A stretch of DNA of 64,000 bases, taken from positions 1 to 64,000 of the forward strand of contig NZ_QUFB01000013.1 in assembly GCF_003478335.1 (NCBI RefSeq), written 5' to 3'. Below the pieces are notes generated by a model that saw only the letters and a list, made by a program, of their open reading frames with translations, was not told the DNA's origin and made no database searches. The translations under genes were made by a program, and so were the position numbers. Shown in pieces: positions 54,488-63,368 of this stretch (position 1 is its first letter; each line of letters starts with the position of its first letter). The DNA is from Clostridium sp. AM49-4BH. GTDB taxonomy: Bacteria > Bacillota > Clostridia > Lachnospirales > Lachnospiraceae.

Positions 54488-55246
54488 ATGTGGTGTCCAA
54501 AATGTAAGACGGAATACCGCGATGGCATTACAGTATGTGCTGATTGTGGAACACCGTTAGTAGAAGGAAGCGCAGAAGATTTTGACCGTATTGATCTTAG
54601 TACGTTTAAGGAAGAGAAGACGGCAGCAAAATTTTTAGAATATTTAGAGTATTCTGGGATTGCAGATGCGCAGCAGGAGGAAAATGAGGATGGAACTTAT
54701 TCCATCACCGTGCCTACCAAGATGGAAAAAAAGGCAGAGAAATTATACCGTGGCTTTTTATTAGCAATGGAAGAAGAGGAAGAAGAAAAGATTGCGCCGA
54801 AACAGGTGGCACAGCCAACAGAAGAATCTGCACAGAATGCAGACGAAGAATCTGTGGCAGCACAATCCGAAGAAGACAACGAAAATCGGGAATACGATTG
54901 GGATGATGAAGAGGATGAGGCCGACCAGACGCCGTACAAAGAGACGGAAAAAGAATTTGAAGAGGCAGAGCAGCTTGTGTCAGAGGAAGATATTGATGAA
55001 AATCCGGAAGATCTGCTTTATGCCAGTGAAGGCAATTACGAGACAAAAGAAGATGCTTATAAGGATACAAAATATTCAGGCATTACATTTATCGTATTTG
55101 GAATATTAGGAGCAGTGTATTTGGCATTATGCAAACTGGACATTATCCCGATCAAGTACAACACATTTGTATTTATCGTGATCTGTGCTTTATTTGCCGG
55201 ATTTGTACTGTTAGGAATTGTGAATTGTGCCAAGCATCTAAGATGA
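54488..55246 (+). CDS. Zinc-ribbon membrane protein, unknown
   Basis: The N-terminus MWCPKCKTEYRDGITVCADCG is a four-cysteine zinc ribbon. Next comes a DUF2007-like segment (residues ~35-100), a long acidic stretch (residues ~100-190) and two membrane spans at the C-terminus (TFIVFGILGAVYLAL, TFVFIVICALFAGFVLLGI). The layout resembles cytoplasmic sensors tethered to the membrane; no function is known. The stop overlaps the next start (ATGA), so the two are translated together. Confidence 0.7.
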   Translation: MWCPKCKTEYRDGITVCADCGTPLVEGSAEDFDRIDLSTFKEEKTAAKFLEYLEYSGIADAQQEENEDGTYSITVPTKMEKKAEKLYRGFLLAMEEEEEEKIAPKQVAQPTEESAQNADEESVAAQSEEDNENREYDWDDEEDEADQTPYKETEKEFEEAEQLVSEEDIDENPEDLLYASEGNYETKEDAYKDTKYSGITFIVFGILGAVYLALCKLDIIPIKYNTFVFIVICALFAGFVLLGIVNCAKHLR

Positions 55247-55485
55247 AACTGTTAATCCCGCAAGAGCAGGAAAAGACGGAGAAAATCACCCAATGGCTTT
55301 CTGAGAACATTACGGATGCATTTATCGAAAAATGGACGGATGACAGCGTTACAGAGATGGAAAACGATCTTGCGATCACTTCTCATATCCGTCAGAGTCT
55401 TCTTCATGAATTTCCAAATGAAGAAGTTGCCTTTTTGGAATATTTGGCAGATAAATACTATTCAGATACATTTTTAGACGAATAA
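55243..55485 (+). CDS. Small conserved-looking protein, unknown
   Basis: The 80-residue protein begins MKLLIPQEQEKTEKITQWL and is helical and acidic, with no membrane or metal motif. Its ATG overlaps the stop of the zinc-ribbon gene (ATGA), which supports translation. A strong terminator follows. The pair may act together, but this is inferred from the overlap only. Confidence 0.65.
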   Translation: MKLLIPQEQEKTEKITQWLSENITDAFIEKWTDDSVTEMENDLAITSHIRQSLLHEFPNEEVAFLEYLADKYYSDTFLDE

Positions 55486-55569
55486 AAGGATTGCAATTAG
55501 TGATTATTTGTTATATTATGATTATGTGATAATAGAATGACTCGATTTGTTGAGTTACGATATGTGCAG

Positions 55570-55613
55570 AAAAAGATTCGACAGGATGTCTTTACATCCT
55601 GTCGAATCTTTTT
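55570..55613 (+). terminator. Strong bidirectional terminator
   Basis: A perfect 20-bp stem (55570-55589 with 55594-55613) with loop CTTT starts with A5 and ends with T5. It separates the zinc-ribbon pair from the convergent UDP-sugar pyrophosphorylase gene. Confidence 0.92.
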
Positions 55614-55682
55614 TAGGAATAGGAAATTGCTGTTATGTTGCGTTTTGCTCTTTTGATCAATGATTCGATATATGGAATCGCA

Positions 55683-56909
55683 TTACAGAGTAACACCATT
55701 TTTTGCTAATAGAGCACGGGCTGATTCCACAGAATCAATACCGGTCTTATTTTTGATCGGAGCAAACTCTTTGTCGCGCTCTACCTCAAATGGAAGACAG
55801 GTGTCCATCATCTGGATCATATCCAAGATCAACGTCTCGAATTTGTAACCGTTTGGTTCTTCCGGTTTGATCAATGTTCCGGCATCATCAATATATGGAA
55901 TCTTTTTCTCGACAATATGGAGCGGAAGCGTATTTTCGCAAATATCTTCCAATTCAGACTCCTTGAACAAATAATTGAGGATGACACCAAAGTTATATGC
56001 AGGCTCGCCGTTTTCATCGACAGCATCACGAAGTTCCGGTGTCAATTCATAATATTCAACGATAGATGGATGATTGTCTTTTAAGCACATAACGCCAACT
56101 TTTTCATCCGGATGATTTTTGCAGACTACCTTAGCACCAACGCTGCGGTTTTCTGTGATCGTTGCACCGACAAAACATGGGTCAGCAATGCGCTGTAATA
56201 CGTTATCCACTGCAAATACATTGAGCCATTCAATACCATTTTCATGGATCAGATCTAATAATCCGGCATTTTTGAGGGAAGAGAACCAGCCGCCGTTGCC
56301 GTTTGGAGAGGTGGCTAATTTGTAAGGCTCTTCCAAAAAGATCTTTCCATCATACGTAGCAGCAGGTGCCATATCCTGCTTAAAGAAATGAATATAATCT
56401 TCTTTGTAACCAAAGAAGTTCTGTTCCTTAAAAAATGTCGTTGTCGCTGTATGGTTTTTATCGCTGGTCATTACAAATAAATGGATAAACTCACCACTTT
56501 CCCGAACAACATCCATCAGATTGCAGATAAGACGTTCAAAGATATACATTGGCTTGGTGACGCCAATATCATACATTCCCTTTGGATTATCAGAGCCGAG
56601 ACGTGTACCCATGCCGCCAGCCAATAAAACAGCACCGACTTTGCCGGAGCGGATCGCTGACAGACCGGTTTCACGGTATTTGTCCTCGTTTGCATGGATT
56701 TCCTGCAGTCTGAGTGCACGGATCGGTGTGATCGTACCGGTAGAAGATTCTTCTTCGTTGCTGCCAATCTTATTCAGTACTGAAAAATCAGTTTCTTCAA
56801 TTTGCTGTAATAAAGCTTCTTTTTGTGTCTCAGATAATGTGTCAAAATATTTCAGAAGATGTTCCTGACCGTACTGCTGTAATTTTTGCTTTGCACATTC
56901 TAATGTCAT
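55683..56909 (-). CDS. UTP-sugar uridylyltransferase, eukaryotic UDP-GlcNAc pyrophosphorylase type
   Basis: The 408-residue protein belongs to the UDPGP family, close to the UDP-N-acetylglucosamine/UDP-N-acetylgalactosamine pyrophosphorylases. The nucleotide-binding motif LLAGGMGTRLGSDNPKGMYD is at residues 95-114; later NGNGGWFSSL and VFAVDNVLQRIADP are family patterns. It probably makes UDP-GlcNAc or UDP-Glc; the substrate cannot be told. A bacterial GlmU would be unrelated in sequence. It is a lone gene on the minus strand. Confidence 0.85.
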   Translation of the reverse strand: MTLECAKQKLQQYGQEHLLKYFDTLSETQKEALLQQIEETDFSVLNKIGSNEEESSTGTITPIRALRLQEIHANEDKYRETGLSAIRSGKVGAVLLAGGMGTRLGSDNPKGMYDIGVTKPMYIFERLICNLMDVVRESGEFIHLFVMTSDKNHTATTTFFKEQNFFGYKEDYIHFFKQDMAPAATYDGKIFLEEPYKLATSPNGNGGWFSSLKNAGLLDLIHENGIEWLNVFAVDNVLQRIADPCFVGATITENRSVGAKVVCKNHPDEKVGVMCLKDNHPSIVEYYELTPELRDAVDENGEPAYNFGVILNYLFKESELEDICENTLPLHIVEKKIPYIDDAGTLIKPEEPNGYKFETLILDMIQMMDTCLPFEVERDKEFAPIKNKTGIDSVESARALLAKNGVTL

Positions 56910-57100
56910 GAATGAATACCTAACCTTTCTTATTTTCGTATTGATGCTCGTATCTGAGCAAAAGTATCTAACTTAATTATACAGGAAATAAATTGGGGTG
57001 GCAAGTTTGACTTATTGGATAGGCAGTTTTATAATAAAGAGCAGATAATTTGGCGTTATTTAGTTTATAAGACAATGCTCGTAGTGTGGTGATATGCCAC

Positions 57101-57152
57101 CAAGAATTGCTTTAGCAATTCTTGCAAAGCAAAGCGTTTGCTTTGCTTTTTT
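57101..57152 (+). terminator. Two adjoining 10-bp hairpins, the second with a T-run, before a coiled-coil gene
   Basis: CAAGAATTGC/GCAATTCTTG (57101-57110, 57115-57124) and AAAGCAAAGC/GCTTTGCTTT (57126-57135, 57140-57149) are perfect stems one base apart with 4-nt loops. The second is followed by T to 57152, an intrinsic terminator, only 25 bases before the next gene's start. It may attenuate that gene and also ends stray upstream transcripts. Confidence 0.75.
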
Positions 57153-57177
57153 ACAAGCGCAGAAATGGGGGAAGATT

Positions 57178-57870
57178 ATGGCAGATCGAAGACGCAGACG
57201 CAAGGCGCAGGCAGAAGACGCAGAGCGAGCCTTACGATATATGCAGGCATTGCAGGGTAAGAAGATTCCATTGCTGACGTTAGATGCAAAATGGCATGCG
57301 TTGTTTCCGGATTTTCGCAAAACAAGAGAGATTAAGCGCTTGGAAAAAGAACTAAACCGTTTGATCGAAAAGCAGGGGCAGACTGCCAATGATCTGTTGG
57401 ATTACAAAAAGGCAAAGAAGGTATTGATGCAGAATGTTATTGATAATATGACAGATGGTCATGAGTTTGACAGCCCGATCCGTGTGCGCAAACAAGAAAA
57501 GAATAAGCAGTTGATCGAAGAAATCAATGATAAGATCGCCAAAGCAAAAGAAGATAAGTTTCAATTTCCTGCAGAAATAGCAGCAAAAAATCATGAATTA
57601 TTGATTGCCTGCATGCAGGTATGTTATACAGAGCTATCTGACAATACAGAGCGGATCGAGCAGGCAGAGGCGGAGATCACTGCCCTTAGAGAACAGCTCA
57701 AGAATACAATCCTCCATAAACAGGATATGGAGATGCGTAACACGGAAGTATATAAATATATGCATAATCTGTTGGGACCGGACGTCGTAGAAATATTTGA
57801 CCGGGATCACAGAGTATGGCGTGGTAACATGGAAGAAAATCATTTGGATGCTGGAGGAAACAATGAGTGA
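57178..57870 (+). CDS. Coiled-coil protein, unknown
   Basis: The 230-residue protein was not recognised. It starts with a very basic segment (MADRRRRRKAQAEDAERALR) and has two long helical stretches (residues ~50-85 and ~165-200). The end (EVYKYMHNLLGPDVVEIFDRDHRVWRGN) looks conserved. No signal peptide or membrane span. ATG at 57178 was chosen because the longer frame to 57094 runs through the hairpin pair. It overlaps acpS by 8 bp, so it belongs to the acpS-nnr-alr operon. Confidence 0.65.
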   Translation: MADRRRRRKAQAEDAERALRYMQALQGKKIPLLTLDAKWHALFPDFRKTREIKRLEKELNRLIEKQGQTANDLLDYKKAKKVLMQNVIDNMTDGHEFDSPIRVRKQEKNKQLIEEINDKIAKAKEDKFQFPAEIAAKNHELLIACMQVCYTELSDNTERIEQAEAEITALREQLKNTILHKQDMEMRNTEVYKYMHNLLGPDVVEIFDRDHRVWRGNMEENHLDAGGNNE

Positions 57871-58237
57871 GATTGTTGGCATTGGCGTTGACATGATAGA
57901 GATCAGCCGGGTGCTGGCTGCATACAGCAAAGAAAGTTTTCGAAAACGTCATTTCACGGAAGAGGAGCAGCAGCTTATTGCTCACAAAGAAGCTCGTGCG
58001 GCAACGACCTTTGCTGCAAAAGAAGCTGTCGTGAAAGCGATGGGTACGGGATTTACGGGAATTTCACCGATAGAGATCAATATATTGCGTGATCCGAGTG
58101 GAAGACCGACTGTGACGCTGTTTGGCAGGGCTAAAGAGAAAGCATTAGATCTGGGAATTGACCAAATCCTATTATCTATTGCAGATACGGAAGAAATGGC
58201 GATTGCGTATGCAACGGCAATTTCAAGCGGTAGATAA
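57863..58237 (+). CDS. acpS: Holo-[acyl-carrier-protein] synthase
   Basis: AcpS attaches phosphopantetheine to acyl carrier protein. The magnesium site is D10 (GIGVDMIEISR) and E54 (FAAKEAVVKA). Length is 124 residues. GGAGG lies 5 bases before the ATG at 57863. acpS-nnr-alr is a common order in Firmicutes. Confidence 0.96.
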   Translation: MSEIVGIGVDMIEISRVLAAYSKESFRKRHFTEEEQQLIAHKEARAATTFAAKEAVVKAMGTGFTGISPIEINILRDPSGRPTVTLFGRAKEKALDLGIDQILLSIADTEEMAIAYATAISSGR

Positions 58238-58261
58238 TCGAGAAAGGAAAGCAAGATTAGA

Positions 58262-59800
58262 ATGGAATATATCGTAAATGGTAGTCAGGCAAGAGAAATC
58301 GATCGTTGCTCCATACAGGAAATCGGAATTCCATCTATGGTTTTGATGGAAAAGGCAGCGATGTCTGTGGCGAGTTGTATTATGGCACAGGCGGATAAAA
58401 AACAAGACTGTATACTGGTTGTATGCGGGACAGGCAATAACGGTGGAGATGGTGTGGCTGCTGCGCGTATGCTGCAGGATGCCGGTTATATTGTCAGTGT
58501 CCTTGTTTTGGGACAGGAAGAACGTTGCTCAGAAGAGATGAAACAGCAGATCTCCATTGCAAGACATCTTGGTGTGTCCGTCTTTTGGGACAACCTTACT
58601 GGGAAAACGACATTCACAGAGACTAGTTTTTCAGAATATAGTATTATCGTGGATGCAATCTTTGGCATTGGATTATCGAGAGATGTAACGGGTGTGATTG
58701 CCGATTATATTAACGCGATCAATCGAAGTGCTGCAGATGTTTTGGCTGTGGACATTCCATCCGGCATTAGTGCGGATACCGGTGCGGTATTAGGAACAGC
58801 TGTAAAAGCAACGATAACAGTAACTTTTGGACATAATAAACGTGGGCTGGTATTATATCCGGGAACGGAGTATGCGGGACAGGTAGTGGTAACGGATATT
58901 GGATTTCCGGAAATGGTAACAGAGAGAGTGATGAAGCAGTCACAGACGTTTACGTATACCAAAGAAGACCTTTCAGTATATTTTCCAAATCGAAAGAAAC
59001 GTTCAAACAAAGGAAGTTATGGACGTGTTGTTGTCATTGCCGGATCCAAGGATATGAGCGGAGCCTGTTATCTTTCCGGTGAGGCAGCCTATCGTATGGG
59101 GTGTGGACTGGTGCATATTGTGACAGCGCAGGAAAATGCAGAGGTCATCCGTATAAAATTGCCGGAAGCTATTGTTACCGGCTGGTCGGAAAATGTGACG
59201 GGGGAGCAGGAAGCAGACATTACCGCAGCGATACATAAAGCAGCAGCGGTCGTGATCGGTCCGGGATTGGGGCAGGAAGCCGGAGCGGAGAGATTGCTGG
59301 ATCTGGTGCTGCAGGAAGCAAAGAAACTGCCTGAGCTGCCGGTTGTAATTGATGCAGATGGGTTAAATCTTTTAGCCAAAAAGGGATTGTATTCTACACT
59401 TGGCAGACAGTATGTTCTGACTCCACATTTGCGGGAAATGAGTCGTTTATCCGGGAAGAGTGTTCAGGAGATTGCGGACGATATGACATCGGCAGTTATG
59501 GGACAGCAGGCGGGAGCGACAATTGTGCTCAAAGATGCGAGAACACTGGTCAGTGATGGTGATTGGCTCTATATTAATTTATCGGGCAACAGCGCCTTAT
59601 CTACAGGTGGATCCGGAGATGTGCTAAGTGGAATGATCGGCGGATTATTGGCACAAGGATGCACACAGAGAACGGCAGCTACGCTGGCAGTGTATATGCA
59701 TGGATTAACAGCGGAGCAGTATTGCGAGAGTGCACCGCCGCATTGTATGCTGGCGAGAGACATATTAGAAATGATACCGAAGATTGGAGGCAACTCATGA
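58262..59800 (+). CDS. nnr: Bifunctional NAD(P)H-hydrate epimerase/dehydratase
   Basis: This enzyme repairs damaged hydrated NAD(P)H. The N-terminal epimerase domain (residues ~1-215) has GTGNNGGDGVAAARML and VDAIFGIGLSRDV; the C-terminal dehydratase has KGSYGRVVVIAGS, TPHLREMSRLSG and the catalytic GSGDVLSGMIGG. Length is 512. Its stop overlaps the alr start (ATGA). Confidence 0.96.
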   Translation: MEYIVNGSQAREIDRCSIQEIGIPSMVLMEKAAMSVASCIMAQADKKQDCILVVCGTGNNGGDGVAAARMLQDAGYIVSVLVLGQEERCSEEMKQQISIARHLGVSVFWDNLTGKTTFTETSFSEYSIIVDAIFGIGLSRDVTGVIADYINAINRSAADVLAVDIPSGISADTGAVLGTAVKATITVTFGHNKRGLVLYPGTEYAGQVVVTDIGFPEMVTERVMKQSQTFTYTKEDLSVYFPNRKKRSNKGSYGRVVVIAGSKDMSGACYLSGEAAYRMGCGLVHIVTAQENAEVIRIKLPEAIVTGWSENVTGEQEADITAAIHKAAAVVIGPGLGQEAGAERLLDLVLQEAKKLPELPVVIDADGLNLLAKKGLYSTLGRQYVLTPHLREMSRLSGKSVQEIADDMTSAVMGQQAGATIVLKDARTLVSDGDWLYINLSGNSALSTGGSGDVLSGMIGGLLAQGCTQRTAATLAVYMHGLTAEQYCESAPPHCMLARDILEMIPKIGGNS

Positions 59801-60963
59801 AAACATATTATCGCGTGCAGGCAGATATAGACTTGGATGCTATTTATAAAAATGCAGAAAATGCAAAGAAACTTACTAAGCCGGGTACAAAGTTTATGGC
59901 GATCGTTAAGGCTGATGCATATGGTCATGGTGCAATACCCGTCGCTAAAGTATTAGATCCCATTGCAGATGCTTATGGCGTTGCAATTTTGGAAGAAGGA
60001 ATTGAGCTTCGTCAGGCAGGGATCACTAAGCCGATCCTAATCCTTGGTTTTACGCCGGCACCGCTATATCCGAGTATGATCGAATATGACATTGCGACCG
60101 CCGTATTTCAGTATGACATGGCAAAGAAAATGTCAGATGCAGCGGTTCAACTAGGAAAAAAGGCAAAAATACATATCAGTCTGGACACGGGGATGAGCCG
60201 CATCGGGTTTGCTTTGACCGAGGAGAGTCTGCAGACGATATGCAAGATAAATCAGCTCCCGGGGATCGAGATAGAGGGCTGCTTTTCACATTTTGCACGC
60301 ATGGATGAAAAAGATAAGACAAAAGCGGAACAACAATTTTCGCGCTATGAAACATTTGTCCATAAAATGGAACAGGCAGGGGTGAAAATCCCGGTAAAAC
60401 ATATTTCAAACAGTGCCGGTATTATGGAAATGCCTAAAGTGAATGAAGATATGGTTCGAGATGGAATCTGTCTATATGGATTATATCCTTCGGAAGAAGT
60501 GAATAAGGAGCGGCTGCCGCTTGAACCGGCTATGCAGTGGAAGACCTATGTTTCCTATGTCAAAGAGCTGGAAGCAGGTATCGAGATTGGATATGGTGGA
60601 ACGTATACGACCACGAAACCAACGATGGTTGCAACGATTCCGGTTGGATATGCAGATGGTTATGCCCGCTCTTTGTCGGGGAGGGGATGTGTCCTTATTC
60701 ACGGACAGAGAGCACCAATCTTGGGACGCATCTGTATGGATCAGTTTATGGTGGATGTCACTGATATTCCGGGAACAGCGGAAGGTGACGAATGTATGCT
60801 TTTTGGAGAGCAGGAGGGAGAAATCTTGTCAGTAGAAGAAGTCTCAGAGCTTGCCGGTTCTTTCAATTATGAATTTGTCTGCGATGTCGGACGACGAGTT
60901 CCTAGGGTATTCTATCAAAACGGTAAAGCAGTAGAGACCAAAGATTATTATCCGGAATATTAA
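59797..60963 (+). CDS. alr: Alanine racemase
   Basis: Alr makes D-alanine for the cell wall. The PLP-binding lysine is K38 in MAIVKADAYGHGA and the second catalytic base is Y266 in EIGYGGTYTT, matching K39 and Y265 of the Geobacillus enzyme. Length is 388 residues. ATG at 59797 with GGAGG 7 bases upstream overlaps the nnr stop. Confidence 0.97.
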   Translation: MKTYYRVQADIDLDAIYKNAENAKKLTKPGTKFMAIVKADAYGHGAIPVAKVLDPIADAYGVAILEEGIELRQAGITKPILILGFTPAPLYPSMIEYDIATAVFQYDMAKKMSDAAVQLGKKAKIHISLDTGMSRIGFALTEESLQTICKINQLPGIEIEGCFSHFARMDEKDKTKAEQQFSRYETFVHKMEQAGVKIPVKHISNSAGIMEMPKVNEDMVRDGICLYGLYPSEEVNKERLPLEPAMQWKTYVSYVKELEAGIEIGYGGTYTTTKPTMVATIPVGYADGYARSLSGRGCVLIHGQRAPILGRICMDQFMVDVTDIPGTAEGDECMLFGEQEGEILSVEEVSELAGSFNYEFVCDVGRRVPRVFYQNGKAVETKDYYPEY

Positions 60964-61091
60964 GAGAGCGTCTGTTCTTGCTTTTTGTGAAGATGGGACG
61001 ATTAATAGCAACAAAAGAAAACGTTTACGAATACTTTTCAAAAAACTGGTAAAGATAGGAAATAAGCCACAAAAAATTTTAGGAATGGAGC

Positions 61092-61460
61092 GTGAACGTT
61101 TTGGTTATTAAACGTGGAGACATATTTTTTGCAGATTTACGACCGGTAGTGGGTTCGGAACAAGGCGGGGTCAGACCGGTACTTATTATACAGAATGACA
61201 TGGGAAATCGACACAGCCCAACGGTCATTTGTGCAGCTATTACATCCCGCATGAACAAAGCAAAACTTCCAACGCATATATCGTTGGACATGAAAAAATA
61301 TGATATTAGTAAAGACTCTGTTATTCTTTTGGAGCAGATCCGAACCATTGATAAATCAAGGCTTCGAGAAAAGGTTTGTCATTTGGATCAGGACATATTG
61401 CAAAAGATCGATCAGGCTCTTTGCATTAGTTTAGCGATTGAGGAGAAAACACATCAATGA
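61092..61460 (+). CDS. mazF: MazF/PemK-family mRNA interferase, no antitoxin gene seen
   Basis: MazF toxins cut mRNA at short sequences. The 122-residue chain has [32 protein letters not shown] and the later [17 protein letters not shown], almost the textbook sequence of the NdoA branch. The start may be GTG at 61092 or TTG at 61101. In Bacillus alr is followed by the antitoxin gene and then the toxin; here only 128 bp with no reading frame lie between alr and the toxin gene. rlmH overlaps its end by 4 bp. Confidence 0.92.
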   Translation: MNVLVIKRGDIFFADLRPVVGSEQGGVRPVLIIQNDMGNRHSPTVICAAITSRMNKAKLPTHISLDMKKYDISKDSVILLEQIRTIDKSRLREKVCHLDQDILQKIDQALCISLAIEEKTHQ

Positions 61461-61936
61461 AAATTACGATATTAACCGTTGGAAAGATCAAAGAAAAATT
61501 TTTTCGGGGAGCGGTCGAAGAGTACAGCAAGAGATTGAGTCGTTATTGCAAGCTGGAGATCATCGAAGTGGCGGATGAAAAAACACCGGACCATGCCAGT
61601 GCGCATGAAGAAGAACTCATACGCGCCAAGGAGGCAGAGCGGCTCAAAAAATACATAAAAGACAATGCTTATACGATAGCACTTGCCATAGACGGTAAGC
61701 AATATTCCTCCGAGGACTTTTCTGCACATGTCCATGATTTGGGACTGAAAGGGGAAAGCCATTTGCAGTTGATCATTGGTGGTTCGATTGGACTTGCTCC
61801 TGAGATCTTATCGTTAGCGCAGGAGAAGATTAGCTTTTCTAAAATGACGTTTCCGCATCAGTTGATGCGCGTGATCTTGTTGGAACAGATCTACCGGGCG
61901 TATCGGATCATGAACGGGGAACCATACCACAAATGA
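61457..61936 (+). CDS. rlmH: 23S rRNA pseudouridine(1915) N3-methyltransferase
   Basis: RlmH is a SPOUT methyltransferase acting on helix 69 of 23S rRNA. The 159-residue chain begins [16 protein letters not shown] and has [16 protein letters not shown] (SAM knot) and the C-terminal [26 protein letters not shown]. The start overlaps the mazF stop. It is the last clear core gene of the window. Confidence 0.97.
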   Translation: MKITILTVGKIKEKFFRGAVEEYSKRLSRYCKLEIIEVADEKTPDHASAHEEELIRAKEAERLKKYIKDNAYTIALAIDGKQYSSEDFSAHVHDLGLKGESHLQLIIGGSIGLAPEILSLAQEKISFSKMTFPHQLMRVILLEQIYRAYRIMNGEPYHK

Positions 61937-61978
61937 GGGAAGAGTCGGTGAAATCTTAAATTATGGAGGAAAAGATAG

Positions 61979-62506
61979 ATGATTTCTATTGACACTAAAA
62001 GACTACATCTACGCAATGTATCGCAAAATGATGTACATGTAATGTTTGATTATAGAAATAATGAAATATGTGCTCGATATCAGAGAGGGCAGACAAAAGA
62101 CTTTGGAGAAATTCTAAATATAATTGAACATAGAAAAAATGATGAAATATCAATAGATTCGCCTTGTATGATTGCAGTAGCTCTAAAAGAAACAAACGAA
62201 ATGATTGGTGAAATAGTTGTTAAGCCAAAGGATAATACAATTTCCTTAGGATATACGTTTTCTTATAAATATCATCGACAGGGATATGCTTTTGAGGCTC
62301 TGACCGTTTTGCATGAGCATCTTCATAAGATTGCTCCAGAATGGGAGTTTATCAGTTTTACAGAATGTGAAAATATAGCCAGTATCGAATTGCTTAAGAA
62401 ATTAGGCTATAAGAATCTCGGCTATGTTCCAAGCGTGGATTCGCAGGCATTCGGCAAGTGGACAACATTGGTTACAGAGGAAAAATTTGCTCAACAAAGT
62501 AAATAA
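61979..62506 (+). CDS. GNAT family N-acetyltransferase
   Basis: The 175-residue protein has the RimJ/RimL-type GNAT pattern: DTKRLHLRNVSQNDVHVMF at the start, the acetyl-CoA segment SYKYHRQGYAFEALTVLHEH and ENIASIELLKKLGYKNLGY. Substrate unknown. It is AT-richer in the first half than the core genes, and marks the start of the accessory zone. GGAGG precedes the ATG. Confidence 0.85.
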   Translation: MISIDTKRLHLRNVSQNDVHVMFDYRNNEICARYQRGQTKDFGEILNIIEHRKNDEISIDSPCMIAVALKETNEMIGEIVVKPKDNTISLGYTFSYKYHRQGYAFEALTVLHEHLHKIAPEWEFISFTECENIASIELLKKLGYKNLGYVPSVDSQAFGKWTTLVTEEKFAQQSK

Positions 62507-62528
62507 CCTCCTTTCACAAAAACTTTAA

Positions 62529-62864
62529 TTAATTTGTAAGAATAAAGGTTTTACTCAGGAGGCGCTTGCAGGAAAATTATATGTATCCAGACAGGCTGTA
62601 GCGAAGTGGGAGTCTGGACAAGCATATCCTGATAGTAGCAACCTTATTCAAATTAGCAAGTTATTCAATGTTACTATTGATTACTTAGTAAAAGACCAAG
62701 AGTGTATTACTACTTGTTTAGAGGATAATGAGACGGATATTGATCAGCTTATTGAATTTCGTTTAGAAGCAAATGTTAATACATACGCTGCTTATATGAA
62801 TGAGACGGATTCGACGAGATTAGTAACACCGGAAATACAAAAATTGATAACGGAAAATTTATGA
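62529..62864 (+). pseudogene. XRE-family regulator lacking its N-terminus
   Basis: The frame reads KNKGFTQEALAGKLYVSRQ, then AVAKWESGQAYPD and LFNVTIDYLV, the core of a Cro/C1-type helix-turn-helix, then a ~55-residue tail to the stop at 62864. The first ~10 residues and any start codon are missing; a stop at 62526 closes the frame just upstream. It is a 5'-truncated remnant. Confidence 0.75.
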
Positions 62865-62911
62865 GGAACAAGTTGGAATCATAAAAAGAATTTATTATGG
62901 ATGATAAATGC

Positions 62912-62993
62912 ATTTATGGGAATTTGCGTATGAAATGTGATTATATGAACAGGGATTTGCGTGTAAAATATATTTACATGAACGGGGATTTCT
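62912..62993 (+). repeat. 33-bp degenerate tandem repeats
   Basis: Blocks around TTTGCGT (62923, 62956) and ATGAACRGGGATTT (62945, 62978) recur with a 33-bp period, about 2.5 copies. They run directly into the start of the AAA ATPase remnant and have no coding sense. Confidence 0.7.
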
Positions 62994-63212
62994 GTGATTA
63001 TTTTTGATGAAGTTCAACTGCTTCCAAAGGCCAGACAGGCAATTAAATATCTTGTTGCAGATGGAAGATATAAGTATATTGAAACAGGTTCCTTAATATC
63101 CATTAAAAAAAATATAATAGAAGAATTTGTAAAGCAGGAAGGATATTCAAACATATCTTGTTTCGATTCCGGGGATATGCCATTTAACCTGTATCTATCC
63201 AACCTTGAATAG
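62994..63212 (+). pseudogene. Fragment of an AAA ATPase (AAA_14/DUF4143 type)
   Basis: IIFDEVQLLPKARQAIKYLV and YKYIETGSLISIKKN are the Walker B region and sensor segment of the AAA_14/DUF4143 ATPases found near mobile elements. The P-loop part before and the rest after are missing; the last ~25 residues do not fit the family. A decayed internal piece. Confidence 0.7.
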
Positions 63213-63280
63213 ATAGTTGTGTGGAAATTGAATGCGTGATAGAATGCTATAAAGGGAAATAGGTGATGATCGTGCTTTAA

Positions 63281-63350
63281 GCGCGAGGCGTTTCTTGTCC
63301 GTAGGGCAAGAAGATGGAAACTGAAGTAAACTTAACAAATCGAAATTTGT
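63281..63350 (+). other. Hairpin-rich non-coding segment upstream of the SdpI-like gene
   Basis: CTTGTCC/GGGCAAG (63294-63300, 63304-63310) is enclosed by GTTT/AAAC (63290-63293, 63318-63321), and ACAAAT/ATTTGT (63335-63340, 63345-63350) follows. GC content is higher than the surroundings. Identity unknown; it may be a leader of the next gene or part of a decayed element. Confidence 0.4.
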
Positions 63351-63368
63351 GCATTAAGGAGGTTTACA

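Noticed and set aside
62912..62993. Possible CRISPR or plasmid iterons
   Set aside because: Only about 2.5 degenerate copies without spacers and no replication gene.
63220..63368. Group II intron fragment
   Set aside because: No domain V hairpin with AGC triad and no reverse transcriptase; the hairpins alone do not support it.
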